Assembly (NCBI GenBank): GCA_002255985.1
Contig: NKIR01000011.1
Span: forward strand, 28,110-92,109
Source: Sphingomonadaceae bacterium PASS1
GTDB taxonomy: Bacteria; Pseudomonadota; Alphaproteobacteria; Sphingomonadales; Sphingomonadaceae
Direction: 5' to 3'
Length of the DNA: 64,000 bases
Positions 28,985 through 37,961 of the stretch are shown here, in pieces. The notes under the pieces were generated by a model that saw only the letters and a list, made by a program, of their open reading frames with translations, searched no databases and was not told the DNA's origin. The translations under genes were made by a program, and so were the position numbers. Position 1 is the stretch's first letter, and every line of letters starts with the position of its first letter.

Positions 28985-30378
28985 CGCGCCGCCTCTGGCT
29001 TCAGTTCGCCGTCATAATTTGCAACAAGCGCCAAGGTCGCAACCCATGCCGCCACGTTTTGGCGCAATTCGGCTTTGTCGATCTTGTCGAGCGTGTCGTC
29101 GGGCGTGTGGTGCAGGTCGAAATATTTCGTGCCATCTTGCTGCAGGTCAATGATACCCAATTTCTGCGCCGCGATTATCGCGCCAACATCCGCGCCGCCG
29201 CCGGCCAATTCCTTGCGCGGAACCACGCCCAAGGGTGCTAGTGCAGAAACGATCTGACCGCGAAGCGCTGCCGCGCTTTCGGGCAGGCGGAAATCTACGC
29301 CCCAGACTTTGCCAGCGCCGAAATCCGATTCCATCGCAAAGGCATGTGGCTCATTAGCGTGTTTCTCGCCATAATCCCGGCCACCCAAAATGCCGACTTC
29401 TTCAGCACCGGCCCACAACAGGCGCACAGTGCGTTTGGGTTGACCCATTGATTGCAAATGCTTGGCCGCTGCCCCAATGATACCGCAACCTGCGGCGTCA
29501 TCAATGGCGCCAGTCCCAAGATCCCAGCTATCCAGATGGCAGGCGATAACAATCATTGGAAGGTCGGGGTTCGAACCCTTGACCTCGGCCAGAACATTGC
29601 CCGACGTCTGCATCCCGACATTTTTTGGGGTCAGCTTTAACTTCATCCGCACAGGTTTGCCGCGCGCGATCATCCGCTCCAGATTTTCAGCGTCAGGTAT
29701 CGACAATGCCGCTGCGGGAATGGGGGTGACGCCGGGGTCAAAGTTGGTGTTCCCCGTGTGCGGGTTACGGTGATAATCGGTTCCGATTGAACGGATGACG
29801 ATAGCCGCAGCGCCTTTTTTGGCAGCGATATTCGGACCTACAAAGCGGGCAGGGCCAAATGCGCCGTAGCTGCTGCCGTCCTGCGTTGCTTTCATATTGT
29901 GACTGACAAAGGCAATCTTGCCTTTCAAGCTGCCATCGGGCGCTGCGCGCAGATCATCAATCGTCGGGAAATATATAATTTCGGCTTCGAGCCCAGCATC
30001 GCCTGTGCTGCCGCTATTGCCCAATGCGGCAATGGCGAGTTTCTGCGTATAGGGCGCAACGATGGCTGCGGTCTCTTCTCCGCGCACCCAAGTGGGCATC
30101 TGATATTCTTCGATGCGGACATTATCAAATCCGAGTGCTTTCAGCTTGCTGACCGCCCAAGTCCGCGCGCGCGCTTCGGCTTCGGTGCCGCCCTGCCGCG
30201 GGCCGATTTCGGTGGTGAGCCCTTCGACGATGTCATAGGCAAAACTGTCACTTTGGTGCGCTTTGTCGCGGATCGACGCGACTGAAGCACTGTCCGGCGA
30301 CGCAGGCGCGCCCAGTGCGAGTGATGGCGAAAGGAACAGCGTGGAGGCTGCGGCGAGCAATAGGATGTTTTTCTTCAT
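28981..30378 (-). CDS. exported M28 family metallopeptidase
   Basis: Predicted periplasmic zinc aminopeptidase or carboxypeptidase Q-like enzyme, 465 residues. It has a signal peptide (MKKNILLLAAASTLFLSPSL, cleavage near ALGA) and a PA-like insert at about 100-260. The two-zinc centre is ACHLDSWDLG (His, Asp), IDDAAG (bridging Asp), WAGAEEVG (catalytic Glu then ligand Glu), MESDFGAG (Asp) and DLHHTPDDTLD (His). ATG 30378 is chosen because it starts the signal peptide; the frame is open back to 30459. The downstream lipoprotein gene overlaps it. Confidence 0.85.
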   Translation of the reverse strand: MKKNILLLAAASTLFLSPSLALGAPASPDSASVASIRDKAHQSDSFAYDIVEGLTTEIGPRQGGTEAEARARTWAVSKLKALGFDNVRIEEYQMPTWVRGEETAAIVAPYTQKLAIAALGNSGSTGDAGLEAEIIYFPTIDDLRAAPDGSLKGKIAFVSHNMKATQDGSSYGAFGPARFVGPNIAAKKGAAAIVIRSIGTDYHRNPHTGNTNFDPGVTPIPAAALSIPDAENLERMIARGKPVRMKLKLTPKNVGMQTSGNVLAEVKGSNPDLPMIVIACHLDSWDLGTGAIDDAAGCGIIGAAAKHLQSMGQPKRTVRLLWAGAEEVGILGGRDYGEKHANEPHAFAMESDFGAGKVWGVDFRLPESAAALRGQIVSALAPLGVVPRKELAGGGADVGAIIAAQKLGIIDLQQDGTKYFDLHHTPDDTLDKIDKAELRQNVAAWVATLALVANYDGELKPEAAR

Positions 30379-30492
30379 GTTGGGCAGGCTTAATCGCATC
30401 GCCGGGATTTGCAATCCCACCTTGCGGCGAAACGCGCAGATAGCTAGGGAAGCGGCCATATCAAAAGTAATGCAACACAGGAATTAAAGCCC

Positions 30493-32172
30493 ATGGCAGC
30501 CCAATATAGCTTCGTAATGAAGGGAATGACGAAAACCTTCCCCGGCGCAAGCAAGCCCGTCCTCAACAACATCAATCTGCAATTCTATCCGGACGCAAAG
30601 ATCGGCATCGTTGGGCCAAACGGCACGGGTAAATCGACGCTGATGAAAATCATGGCCGGAATGGACACAGAGTTTACAGGCGAAGCGTGGCCCGGCGAAC
30701 ATATCCGCGTCGGCTATCTGGCGCAGGAGCCAGAGCTTGATCCGAACAAAACGGTCAAGGAAAATGTCATGGACGGCGTTCGCGCGGTTGCCGACCTTGT
30801 GGACCGTTTTAACGAGATTTCGACCATCATGGGCGATCCGCCCGAGGATGCCGACTTTGACGCGCTCATGGAGGAAATGGGCACGCTTCAGGAAAAGATT
30901 GATGCCGTTGATGGCTGGTCGCTCGATAGCCAACTGGAGCTCGCTATGGACGCGCTACGTTGCCCTCCGGGCGACAGCCCTGTCACCAGCCTTTCGGGTG
31001 GTGAAAAGCGCCGTATCGCGCTGACGCGGCTTTTGTTGGAAAAGCCCGACATATTGCTGCTCGACGAACCGACCAACCACTTGGACGCAGAGTCCGTTGC
31101 GTGGCTGGAAAAGCATCTGGTCGATTATAAGGGCAACGTCATTCTCGTTACCCACGATCGCTACTTCTTGGATAATGTCGTCAGCTGGATCCTTGAGCTC
31201 GATCGCGGACGTTATTTTGTCTATGAAGGCAATTATTCGACCTATCTCGAAAAGAAGGCGAAGCGTCTGGAGCAGGAATCGCGTGAAGACGCAGGCCGTC
31301 AAAAGGCGATTAAGGACGAGCTGGAGTGGATCCGGCAGAGTCCAAAGGCCCGGCAAACCAAATCGAAAGCGCGTATCAAATCCTTCGACCAGCTGGTCGA
31401 GGCGCAAGAAAACCGCACCCCGGGTAAAGCGCAGATCGTCATTCAGATACCTGAACGTTTGGGCAGCAAGGTTATTGAGGTCAAAAATGTCACCAAGGCC
31501 TATGGTGATAAACTGCTCTTCGAAAATCTGTCCTTCACCATTCCGCAGGGTGGCATTGTGGGCGTAATTGGCCCGAACGGTGCGGGTAAATCGACTTTGT
31601 TCCGCCTTATCACTGGTCAGGAAGTTCCGGATTCAGGTGAAGTTGAAATTGGCGAAACCGTCCGTTTGGGCTTTGTTGACCAGAGCCGCGATGATCTCGA
31701 TCCCAACAAGAATGTTTGGGAAGAAATTTCGGGCGGGGCCGACTTTATGAAATTGGGCAAGCATGAGACGCCGACCCGGGCCTATGTCGGTGCGTTCAAC
31801 TTCAAGGGCACCGATCAGCAGAAGAAGGTCGGTTTATTGTCCGGTGGTGAACGCAACCGCGTGCACATGGCGAAGATGTTGAAAGAAGGCGGCAACGTGC
31901 TTCTGCTCGATGAACCTACCAACGATTTGGACGTTGAAACACTGTCGGCACTTGAAGAAGCGTTGGAAAGCTTCGCGGGTTGCGCGGTGGTCATCAGCCA
32001 TGACCGCTTCTTCCTTGACCGTCTTGCAACGCATATTCTCGCATTTGAAGGCGACAGCCATGTCGAATGGTTTGAAGGTAACTTTGAATCCTATGAAGAA
32101 GACAAAATCGCCCGCCTCGGCGACGAAGCCACCCGTCCACATCGCGCAACTTATAAGAAGATGACGCGTTAA
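30493..32172 (+). CDS. ettA: energy-dependent translational throttle protein EttA (ABC-F)
   Basis: ABC-F ATPase that binds the ribosomal E site and gates entry into elongation according to the ADP/ATP ratio. It has 559 residues and two ABC domains: GPNGTGKST, LSGGEKRRIAL and LLLDEPTNHLD in the first, GPNGAGKST, LSGGERNRVHM and LLLDEPTNDLD in the second. The P-site-tRNA-interaction linker with basic helix (KAIKDELEWIRQSPKARQ) lies between them. It is soluble, with no membrane domain, and is the usual EttA length. Confidence 0.96.
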   Translation: MAAQYSFVMKGMTKTFPGASKPVLNNINLQFYPDAKIGIVGPNGTGKSTLMKIMAGMDTEFTGEAWPGEHIRVGYLAQEPELDPNKTVKENVMDGVRAVADLVDRFNEISTIMGDPPEDADFDALMEEMGTLQEKIDAVDGWSLDSQLELAMDALRCPPGDSPVTSLSGGEKRRIALTRLLLEKPDILLLDEPTNHLDAESVAWLEKHLVDYKGNVILVTHDRYFLDNVVSWILELDRGRYFVYEGNYSTYLEKKAKRLEQESREDAGRQKAIKDELEWIRQSPKARQTKSKARIKSFDQLVEAQENRTPGKAQIVIQIPERLGSKVIEVKNVTKAYGDKLLFENLSFTIPQGGIVGVIGPNGAGKSTLFRLITGQEVPDSGEVEIGETVRLGFVDQSRDDLDPNKNVWEEISGGADFMKLGKHETPTRAYVGAFNFKGTDQQKKVGLLSGGERNRVHMAKMLKEGGNVLLLDEPTNDLDVETLSALEEALESFAGCAVVISHDRFFLDRLATHILAFEGDSHVEWFEGNFESYEEDKIARLGDEATRPHRATYKKMTR

Positions 32173-32184
32173 TGGTGACATGAA

Positions 32185-32229
32185 GCGAACCCTCCTCTGC
32201 AACGCCAACGCAGCAGAGGAGGGCGCTTT
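32185..32229. terminator. strong hairpin terminator between ettA and the convergent oxidase gene
   Basis: CCCTCCTCTGC (32190-32200) pairs perfectly with GCAGAGGAGGG (32213-32223) around a 12-base loop. GCG/CGC extends the stem after a two-base bulge, and TTT follows. It is placed 13-50 bases after ettA and can serve both converging genes. Confidence 0.75.
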
Positions 32230-32265
32230 GGCCGGCATAGGACCGCTACGCATGCATGCAGCGGC

Positions 32266-32895
32266 TTAGGGAACCAACCAACGCCCCAGCCATAGATTTT
32301 GCGTTTGGTCCCAATGCCATCGTGCGCGCCGGTGCCCTGCATTGGCCAGATATAACCATTCGACGCTGTCCGCATGAAACATCAGAGCCGCAAAATTGCC
32401 CCGGTAATCGGCCAATTGTTCTTCTTCCGGTTGTTTGCCTTCAATCCATTCCGGCAATCCTGACGAAGGTTGTGGGATCGGCGTTCCGGGTGCTGCTTCG
32501 GCCATGTAACAGCGGCGGGCAAATGGCGTTGAACCGGACCAGGCGGTATCTGCTACATCGCCATTGGAAGAAATATGGGCGCGACCGGACAGCCGGATCT
32601 GCGCCTTTGCCGCAGGGTTATAAACCAAAATACTGGCCGCCGCCTCGTGCTGCAGTTGCGCGGTTTTGTCGGACCGTGCGTCGGTATGAAAGCGCAAGCT
32701 TCGGATATCACGTGACACCGCGCGCAGTATCATGATGCGCAATTGCGGCGTGCCGTCCGCATCAACGGTACCGACTGTCGGTGTGTGTGCGGGACTGTTC
32801 CGGTCCGTTACACCGGCTTCAACGACATTCCATGCTTCTGCAAAACTCGCGTCAAGGTCGTTATAATAGGCTGGCAAGGCGACCTGATTGGTCAT
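32266..32895 (-). CDS. pyridoxamine 5'-phosphate oxidase-like FMN-binding protein
   Basis: A 209-residue split-barrel flavoprotein of the Alr4036/PNPOx-like group. Visible features are HTPTVGTVDADGTPQLRIMIL, FHTDARSDKTAQL and the C-terminal RARWHWDQTQNLWLGRWLVP. These proteins bind FMN and their physiological substrate is usually unknown. Its ATG overlaps the carbonic anhydrase stop (ATGA). It ends a four-gene leftward operon with sbtA, the PII-like gene and carbonic anhydrase. Confidence 0.82.
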   Translation of the reverse strand: MTNQVALPAYYNDLDASFAEAWNVVEAGVTDRNSPAHTPTVGTVDADGTPQLRIMILRAVSRDIRSLRFHTDARSDKTAQLQHEAAASILVYNPAAKAQIRLSGRAHISSNGDVADTAWSGSTPFARRCYMAEAAPGTPIPQPSSGLPEWIEGKQPEEEQLADYRGNFAALMFHADSVEWLYLANAGHRRARWHWDQTQNLWLGRWLVP

Positions 32896-33515
32896 TGAAC
32901 CTCAAACTGATCGGTTTGGTCGTTGAGCACGTGTAAAATGCCGTCGGCGATGCCGAAATAGGCACCATGTAGCTTTAGCTGCCCGGATTGTTCGCGCTCT
33001 GCAATGAATGGAAATGTGCGCAGGTTTTTCAAACTCACCCGAATGGCGTCCAGTTCCAAATCATGTTGGGGGTCGTCGGACGCTGACGCTAAAATCTTGT
33101 CACGGGCAGGGCGCACAATATCTACCCAGCCATCGATAAAGCTGTGCCCACCGTGGCCCAAATTTGCACCTTCCAATGATGCTTTAATACCGCCGCACTG
33201 GGCATGACCAAGCACAACAATGTGCCGCACTTCCAGCCCCAATACGCCAAATTCAATGGCCGCGGACACCCCATGCAACCCGCCCCCGATTTCATACGGG
33301 GGAACGAGGCTTGCAACATTGCGCAAAGCGAACACTTGGCCGGGCTTTGTGTCAAACACGGTTGCCGGATCGACCCTGCTATCACAGCAGGAAATGATCA
33401 TAATGGGCGGCGCCTGACCATCATTCGCGAGCTCATCATAGCGCGCTTTTTGGCGGACATAGGCGTCGGATTTGAAGCGGCGATATCCTTCAACCAGCAC
33501 AGCAAATTCGGGCAT
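32892..33515 (-). CDS. beta-class carbonic anhydrase
   Basis: Zinc enzyme interconverting CO2 and bicarbonate, 207 residues. The metal and catalytic residues are in ISCCDSRVDP (Cys, plus the Asp-Arg dyad) and VLGHAQCGGIKA (His and Cys). It starts one base inside the stop of the PII-like gene (TAATG). Placed directly downstream of a bicarbonate transporter and its PII-like partner, it probably equilibrates imported bicarbonate or recaptures CO2 for carboxylases. Confidence 0.93.
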   Translation of the reverse strand: MPEFAVLVEGYRRFKSDAYVRQKARYDELANDGQAPPIMIISCCDSRVDPATVFDTKPGQVFALRNVASLVPPYEIGGGLHGVSAAIEFGVLGLEVRHIVVLGHAQCGGIKASLEGANLGHGGHSFIDGWVDIVRPARDKILASASDDPQHDLELDAIRVSLKNLRTFPFIAEREQSGQLKLHGAYFGIADGILHVLNDQTDQFEVQ

Positions 33516-33826
33516 TAAAATCTTTCTCCGCGCACAACCTGAACGTCACCAATTGTTAGCAACATACCATAGCTGTCTAGCAATGGCGCAATCGCTTCAA
33601 TCAAGCCGGATGTCTTGGTTTCGGATGCGATGACCAGCACAATGGTTTTGGCGCTTGCTCCCGTGAAATCGTCATCTTGCCATGCACCAGCGCGGCCACC
33701 GCCAGAGTCGACGTGGATTACGCTCCAGCCAGATATGTCGACCGCTTTCAGTTGCGCGACAACACGCGGCACAAGCGGCGTATCCACCAGAATTTCGATC
33801 CGCTTACGGCTGACAGTTTGAATCAT
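33515..33826 (-). CDS. PII-like regulator next to SbtA (SbtB-like)
   Basis: A 103-residue protein with the size and beta-alpha-beta layout of PII-like signalling proteins: KRIEILVDTPLVPRVVAQL, then DSGGGRAGAWQDDDFTG in the T-loop region, then GLIEAIAPLLDSYGMLLTIGDVQVV. It lacks the C-terminal Cys-containing loop of many cyanobacterial SbtB proteins. In cyanobacteria SbtB binds adenine nucleotides and controls SbtA. The same role is inferred from adjacency (three bases from sbtA) and fold. It is not a canonical GlnB, because the uridylylation-loop tyrosine motif is absent. Confidence 0.75.
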   Translation of the reverse strand: MIQTVSRKRIEILVDTPLVPRVVAQLKAVDISGWSVIHVDSGGGRAGAWQDDDFTGASAKTIVLVIASETKTSGLIEAIAPLLDSYGMLLTIGDVQVVRGERF

Positions 33827-33829
33827 AAA

Positions 33830-34783
33830 TCATCCTATTGCTTTGGCGAATGCCGCAAAAATGCTGATGCCAAAGATGATGTTGAAAGGAAAGGTCACGC
33901 CAAGTGACATGCTGAGGTAAATTCCGGGGTCGGCTTTGGGCAGGGCAAGCCGCATCGCTGCCGGAACGGCAATGTACGAGGCACTGGCCGCCAAAATGCC
34001 AAGCGTAGCGGCCGACGCCACATCCAGCCCGACCAATGTTCCGACAATGGTACCAATTGCGCCGTTTAACAAAGGTATGACAATAGCGAGGCTAACCAGG
34101 CGGAGATTCATCTTGCGTGACTGGATAAGCCGCCGTGCTGCGATCAGCCCCATATCGAGCAGGAACAAGCAAAGTACCCCGCGGAATCCGGTATCGAACA
34201 GCGGTTTGATCGGTGCGAAGCCATCGCTGCCGGCAACAACACCGATGATAAAGCTGCCGACCAAAATCATGACGGATGCGTTGGTCAGGACTTCGTGCCA
34301 TGGCGTGGAGGATTTTTCGGTCGTATCTTTGTCGCCACGCCGCGCAAGCATGAGGCCCGAAATAATGGCCGGGGTTTCCATCAATGCAAGAACGGCGACC
34401 ATATAGCCTGCCGGACCGAGACCTTGGCCGGTGAGAATTTCTTTTGCGGTAACGAACGTAACCACGCTGACCGAGCCATAATGTGCCGCAACTGCGCCGG
34501 CATCGATTTTGGAAAGCCCGCCAAATTGCCGAAGCAAAGCAAATGCGATGACCGGCAAAAGAAAGCTGAGGGCAAGGCCTGCCAAGGCGGCAGCGGCCAC
34601 TTCTGCAGTGACCCCGCTGTTCGATACCTCAACGCCGCCCTTTAAACCAATGGCCGCCATCAGATAGATGGACATGGCTTTTGCGAAGGCTTCGGGAATG
34701 CTGAGGTCGGACTTAAGTGCGGCAGCAATAAAGCCGAGGACGAAAAAGAGAATTACCGGCGACGTCAGTGTGTCGATTATCAT
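33830..34783 (-). CDS. SbtA-type sodium-dependent bicarbonate transporter
   Basis: Predicted inner-membrane Na+/HCO3- symporter, 317 residues with about ten spans. Family-like segments are [44 protein letters not shown] and the mirrored second half ([12 protein letters not shown]). The frame is open far upstream into lipA, but homology starts at [12 protein letters not shown] 34783 has AGAGG five bases upstream and ATG 34786 is the alternative. It heads the leftward operon and is divergent from lipA. Confidence 0.85.
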   Translation of the reverse strand: MIIDTLTSPVILFFVLGFIAAALKSDLSIPEAFAKAMSIYLMAAIGLKGGVEVSNSGVTAEVAAAALAGLALSFLLPVIAFALLRQFGGLSKIDAGAVAAHYGSVSVVTFVTAKEILTGQGLGPAGYMVAVLALMETPAIISGLMLARRGDKDTTEKSSTPWHEVLTNASVMILVGSFIIGVVAGSDGFAPIKPLFDTGFRGVLCLFLLDMGLIAARRLIQSRKMNLRLVSLAIVIPLLNGAIGTIVGTLVGLDVASAATLGILAASASYIAVPAAMRLALPKADPGIYLSMSLGVTFPFNIIFGISIFAAFAKAIG

Positions 34784-34864
34784 CATAGCCTCTTTGCGAA
34801 TTTTGCAACCCATAGCAGGCAAGTTGCAGTTGGCAAGTTGAGGCATGGCGGCTATTCGCACAGC

Positions 34865-35791
34865 ATGAACGTTCCGATATCGATACCCGAGCGCTCCGTG
34901 CGCGAACGCAAACCGGACTGGATCCGCGTCAAGGCGCCCACTGGCGCGGGTTTTAACGAGACCCGCAAATTGATGCGGGACTTGAATTTGAACACCGTGT
35001 GCGAAGAGGCGGCTTGCCCAAATATCGGCGAATGTTGGACCAAAAAGCACGCAACGGTGATGATCCTTGGTGATGTTTGCACCCGGGCATGTGCCTTTTG
35101 TAACGTCAAAACCGGAATGCCGCGCGCTGTCGATCCGTTAGAGCCAGAGCATGTGGCGATTGCTGCCGCGAAAATGGGACTTGAACATATCGTCATTACA
35201 TCGGTCGATCGTGACGATTTGCCTGATGGTGGCGCCAGCCAGTTTGTGAAGGTGATCGAAGCGCTGCGTCGCAACACGCCTAACACTACGATTGAAATCC
35301 TGACGCCGGATTTTCGGAACAAGGCGCAAGCCGCGGTTGAGGCCATCGTTACGGCGCGGCCCGATGTGTACAACCACAATCTGGAGACTGTTCCCCGCCT
35401 CTATCCCACGATCCGGCCAGGTGCGCGTTATTACGCATCGCTGCGTTTGCTGGAGACCGTAAAGCGCCACGACCCATCGATTTTTACCAAGTCGGGCGTC
35501 ATGCTTGGTTTGGGCGAAGAGCGGATGGAAGTGCATCAGGTGATGGATGACATGCGCAGCGCAGACATCGACTTCCTGACGATGGGCCAATATTTGCAGC
35601 CAACGCCCAAGCACACAAAGGTGATGGACTTTGTGACGCCAGCGGCATTTGACGCATATGCGGCGATTGCCCGTGCTAAGGGTTTCCTGCTTGTCGCAGC
35701 CAGCCCGCTCACGCGGTCGAGCTATCACGCGGGCGATGATTTTGCGAAAATGCGCGATGCGCGTGCGGCACAGTTGGCCAAAAAGCGGTAA
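34865..35791 (+). CDS. lipA: lipoyl synthase
   Basis: Radical SAM enzyme inserting two sulfurs into octanoyl groups on lipoyl domains, including the one on the PdhB encoded in this window. It has 308 residues with both iron-sulfur clusters: the auxiliary cluster in [12 protein letters not shown] and the radical [11 protein letters not shown]. The C-terminal [10 protein letters not shown] serine ligand is also present. ATG 34865 is chosen ([11 protein letters not shown]); TTG 34838 is possible. The ratA-like gene follows after eight bases. Confidence 0.97.
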   Translation: MNVPISIPERSVRERKPDWIRVKAPTGAGFNETRKLMRDLNLNTVCEEAACPNIGECWTKKHATVMILGDVCTRACAFCNVKTGMPRAVDPLEPEHVAIAAAKMGLEHIVITSVDRDDLPDGGASQFVKVIEALRRNTPNTTIEILTPDFRNKAQAAVEAIVTARPDVYNHNLETVPRLYPTIRPGARYYASLRLLETVKRHDPSIFTKSGVMLGLGEERMEVHQVMDDMRSADIDFLTMGQYLQPTPKHTKVMDFVTPAAFDAYAAIARAKGFLLVAASPLTRSSYHAGDDFAKMRDARAAQLAKKR

Positions 35792-35799
35792 CAGCCCCA

Positions 35800-36258
35800 A
35801 TGCCGCACCATCACGAACGCCGTCATTTGCCGCATAGTGCGGAACAGATGTACAATCTGGTGGCCGATGTGGCGCGCTATCCCGAATTTTTACCGTGGGT
35901 CAGTGCCATCCGCATTCGCAAGGATGAAGAAGGCGAAATGCTGGCGGACATGATCGTCGGCTTCAAATCGCTTCGGGAAACCTTCAGCAGCCGGGTTGTC
36001 AAAACGCCGCATTCGTCGATTGTCGTCGATTATCTCGACGGCCCCATGAAGCATTTGCATAACGCTTGGACATTTGAAGATGTCGCAGGCGGCGGATCGA
36101 TTGTGGATTTCACCGTCGATTTTTCATTCCGCAACCGTGTGTTTGAGGCACTGGCCGGACAGTTTTTTGATTCAGCCCTGCGCAAAATGACGACGGCCTT
36201 TATCGACCGTGCGGACGAACTTTACGGGGCAGGCGGCAACAAAAGCTCAAGCGCGTAA
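35800..36258 (+). CDS. RatA/Coq10-like START-domain protein
   Basis: A 152-residue SRPBCC/START protein of the RatA-Coq10 family: LPHSAEQMYNLVADVARYPEFLPWVSA, then DYLDGPMKHLHNAWTF and the C-terminal helix. The bacterial relatives have been annotated as a ribosome-association toxin, and the mitochondrial ones carry ubiquinone. In alphaproteobacteria next to lipA a ubiquinone-related role is equally likely. The 3' end overlaps the convergent cinA-type gene by 37 bases. Confidence 0.85.
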   Translation: MPHHHERRHLPHSAEQMYNLVADVARYPEFLPWVSAIRIRKDEEGEMLADMIVGFKSLRETFSSRVVKTPHSSIVVDYLDGPMKHLHNAWTFEDVAGGGSIVDFTVDFSFRNRVFEALAGQFFDSALRKMTTAFIDRADELYGAGGNKSSSA

Positions 36259-36734
36259 AGCGTTGCAAAGGCGCGGATATCGGCGCGGCTTTTATCTGCA
36301 CCAAACGCCTTTTTATCGCCGACCACGTCTTCGGGATTTTGCCCTTTCAGCGCGACTGCAAAGACAACTGTGCCCACGGGCTTGTTCGCTGTTCCGCCGT
36401 CAGGGCCAGCCACGCCGCTGATCGCCACGGCAATGTCTGCGCCACTTTTCTTTAACGCGCCCTGCGCCATCGCCCATGCGACCGCGACCGACACAGCACC
36501 AAAGGTGTCGATGATATCTTCGTTGACGCCCAGCATCGTCATTTTGGCTTCGTTGCTATATGTCACATAGCCAGAGCCCAATATGGCGCTGCTGCCGGGG
36601 ACTTCGGTGATTGCTGCACTCACCAGCCCACCCGTGCAGCTTTCAGCAACAGCCACGGTGCGACCAGCGGCCTTGTTTTCGGCAACAACACGCGCGGCCA
36701 TTTGCGCGATATCGGCGGGTAAAACGGATTCCAT
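36222..36734 (-). CDS. CinA-family nicotinamide-nucleotide amidohydrolase
   Basis: Stand-alone C-terminal CinA (PncC-like) domain of about 170 residues that deamidates NMN to nicotinate mononucleotide. Motifs are AESCTGGLVSAAIT, GSGYVTYSNEAKMTMLGV and SGVAGPDGGT. ATG 36734 follows the ispDF stop by a few bases, so it is probably co-transcribed with it. TTG 36740 is a less likely start. Confidence 0.9.
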   Translation of the reverse strand: MESVLPADIAQMAARVVAENKAAGRTVAVAESCTGGLVSAAITEVPGSSAILGSGYVTYSNEAKMTMLGVNEDIIDTFGAVSVAVAWAMAQGALKKSGADIAVAISGVAGPDGGTANKPVGTVVFAVALKGQNPEDVVGDKKAFGADKSRADIRAFATLYALELLLPPAP

Positions 36735-36736
36735 AA

Positions 36737-37879
36737 TCAATGTTTCTCAAAAGTAGCGGTGGCTTGCGCAGCGATGCCTTCGCCGCGGCCTGTAAAACCC
36801 AGCATCTCGGTGGTTGTTGCCTTTACCGATATACAATCAACATCAACAGCCATTATTTCGGCCAACCGTTGCCGCATCTGTCCCCTGAAGGGACCAACTT
36901 TCGGGCGCTCGCAAATAATGGTCACGTCGGCATTGGCGAGTGCATAGCCGTCGTCGCGAGCGAGTTGCATCGCATAGGCCAGAAACCTGTCTGATGATGC
37001 ACCGCGCCATTGCGGGTCCGTCGGCGGAAAATGGTCGCCAATGTCGCCTTTGGCGATGGCGCCCAATATCGCATCGGTGAGCGCATGCATGGCCACGTCC
37101 GCATCGCTGTGCCCCGCAAGACCCTTGTCATGCGGAATACAAACGCCGCACAGCCACAGTTCGGCGTCGGGAACGAGGCGATGCACGTCAAATCCATTGC
37201 CACTTCGAAATGACGGCATAGTTGATCCTGCAAAATCGGTTGAAAAGGTGAATTTATTGAGCGCTTCTGATCCCGGAACAATGCGAACCTGCCCACCACT
37301 GGCCATCAGCATGCGGGCGTCATCCGTTGGCTCGTCGCCGGTCCAATTTTCGTGCGCGGCGAAAATATCGGCGAAGGCGAAGGCCTGCGGCGTTTGAATG
37401 CGCCAGAGATGTTCGCGGTCGACGGTTTCGGACAGATTTTGATCGCCTCTGGAAAGGCTGTCGACAACGGGCAGGGCAGGAACAGCTCCCGGCGCTTCGT
37501 CCAATGCGTGGATCAGGTCGTCAATGACCGTGCCCGGCAGAAAGGGCCGCGCAGCGTCATGAATTAATATTCGCTCCGCGCCGCCATCGGTTGCAATTGC
37601 CTTCAAGCCCAAATGCACGCTTTCCCGCCGTGTCGCGCCGCCCTGAACAAAGATCGCCTCGGGCAATCCGCGCAGCGCTGCCGAAGCCTCCGCTTCTTGG
37701 CCCGCGCCAATGGCAACATAGACCTTGGAAATCGATGGATGCGCGGACAGTGCTTCATAGCTGTGCCGCAGCATCGGTTTGCGGCGTACTGGACGAAATT
37801 GTTTAGGGATATCTCCGCCCACGCGACTTCCAGAGCCAGCGGCAACAATGAGCGCAACGGTGACGGATTGAGAAACCAT
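36737..37879 (-). CDS. ispDF: bifunctional IspD/IspF isoprenoid enzyme
   Basis: Fusion of two steps of the non-mevalonate pathway, 380 residues. Residues 1-220 are IspD (4-diphosphocytidyl-2-C-methylerythritol synthase) with AAGSGSRVGGDIPKQF and ILIHDAARPF. Residues 225-380 are IspF (MEcPP synthase) with NGFDVHRL, the zinc site in GHSDADVAMHALTDA and ATTTEMLGFTGRGEG. The fusion is typical of alphaproteobacteria. It is divergent from dusB, a conserved arrangement. Confidence 0.97.
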   Translation of the reverse strand: MVSQSVTVALIVAAGSGSRVGGDIPKQFRPVRRKPMLRHSYEALSAHPSISKVYVAIGAGQEAEASAALRGLPEAIFVQGGATRRESVHLGLKAIATDGGAERILIHDAARPFLPGTVIDDLIHALDEAPGAVPALPVVDSLSRGDQNLSETVDREHLWRIQTPQAFAFADIFAAHENWTGDEPTDDARMLMASGGQVRIVPGSEALNKFTFSTDFAGSTMPSFRSGNGFDVHRLVPDAELWLCGVCIPHDKGLAGHSDADVAMHALTDAILGAIAKGDIGDHFPPTDPQWRGASSDRFLAYAMQLARDDGYALANADVTIICERPKVGPFRGQMRQRLAEIMAVDVDCISVKATTTEMLGFTGRGEGIAAQATATFEKH

Positions 37880-37961
37880 AGCCGCGCTCTAGCGACAGCG
37901 CACTTGCCCGCCAAGCCGAAAGCGGGTAACGGCCTGCCTAAATTTTAGGCAAGTTTTGAAA

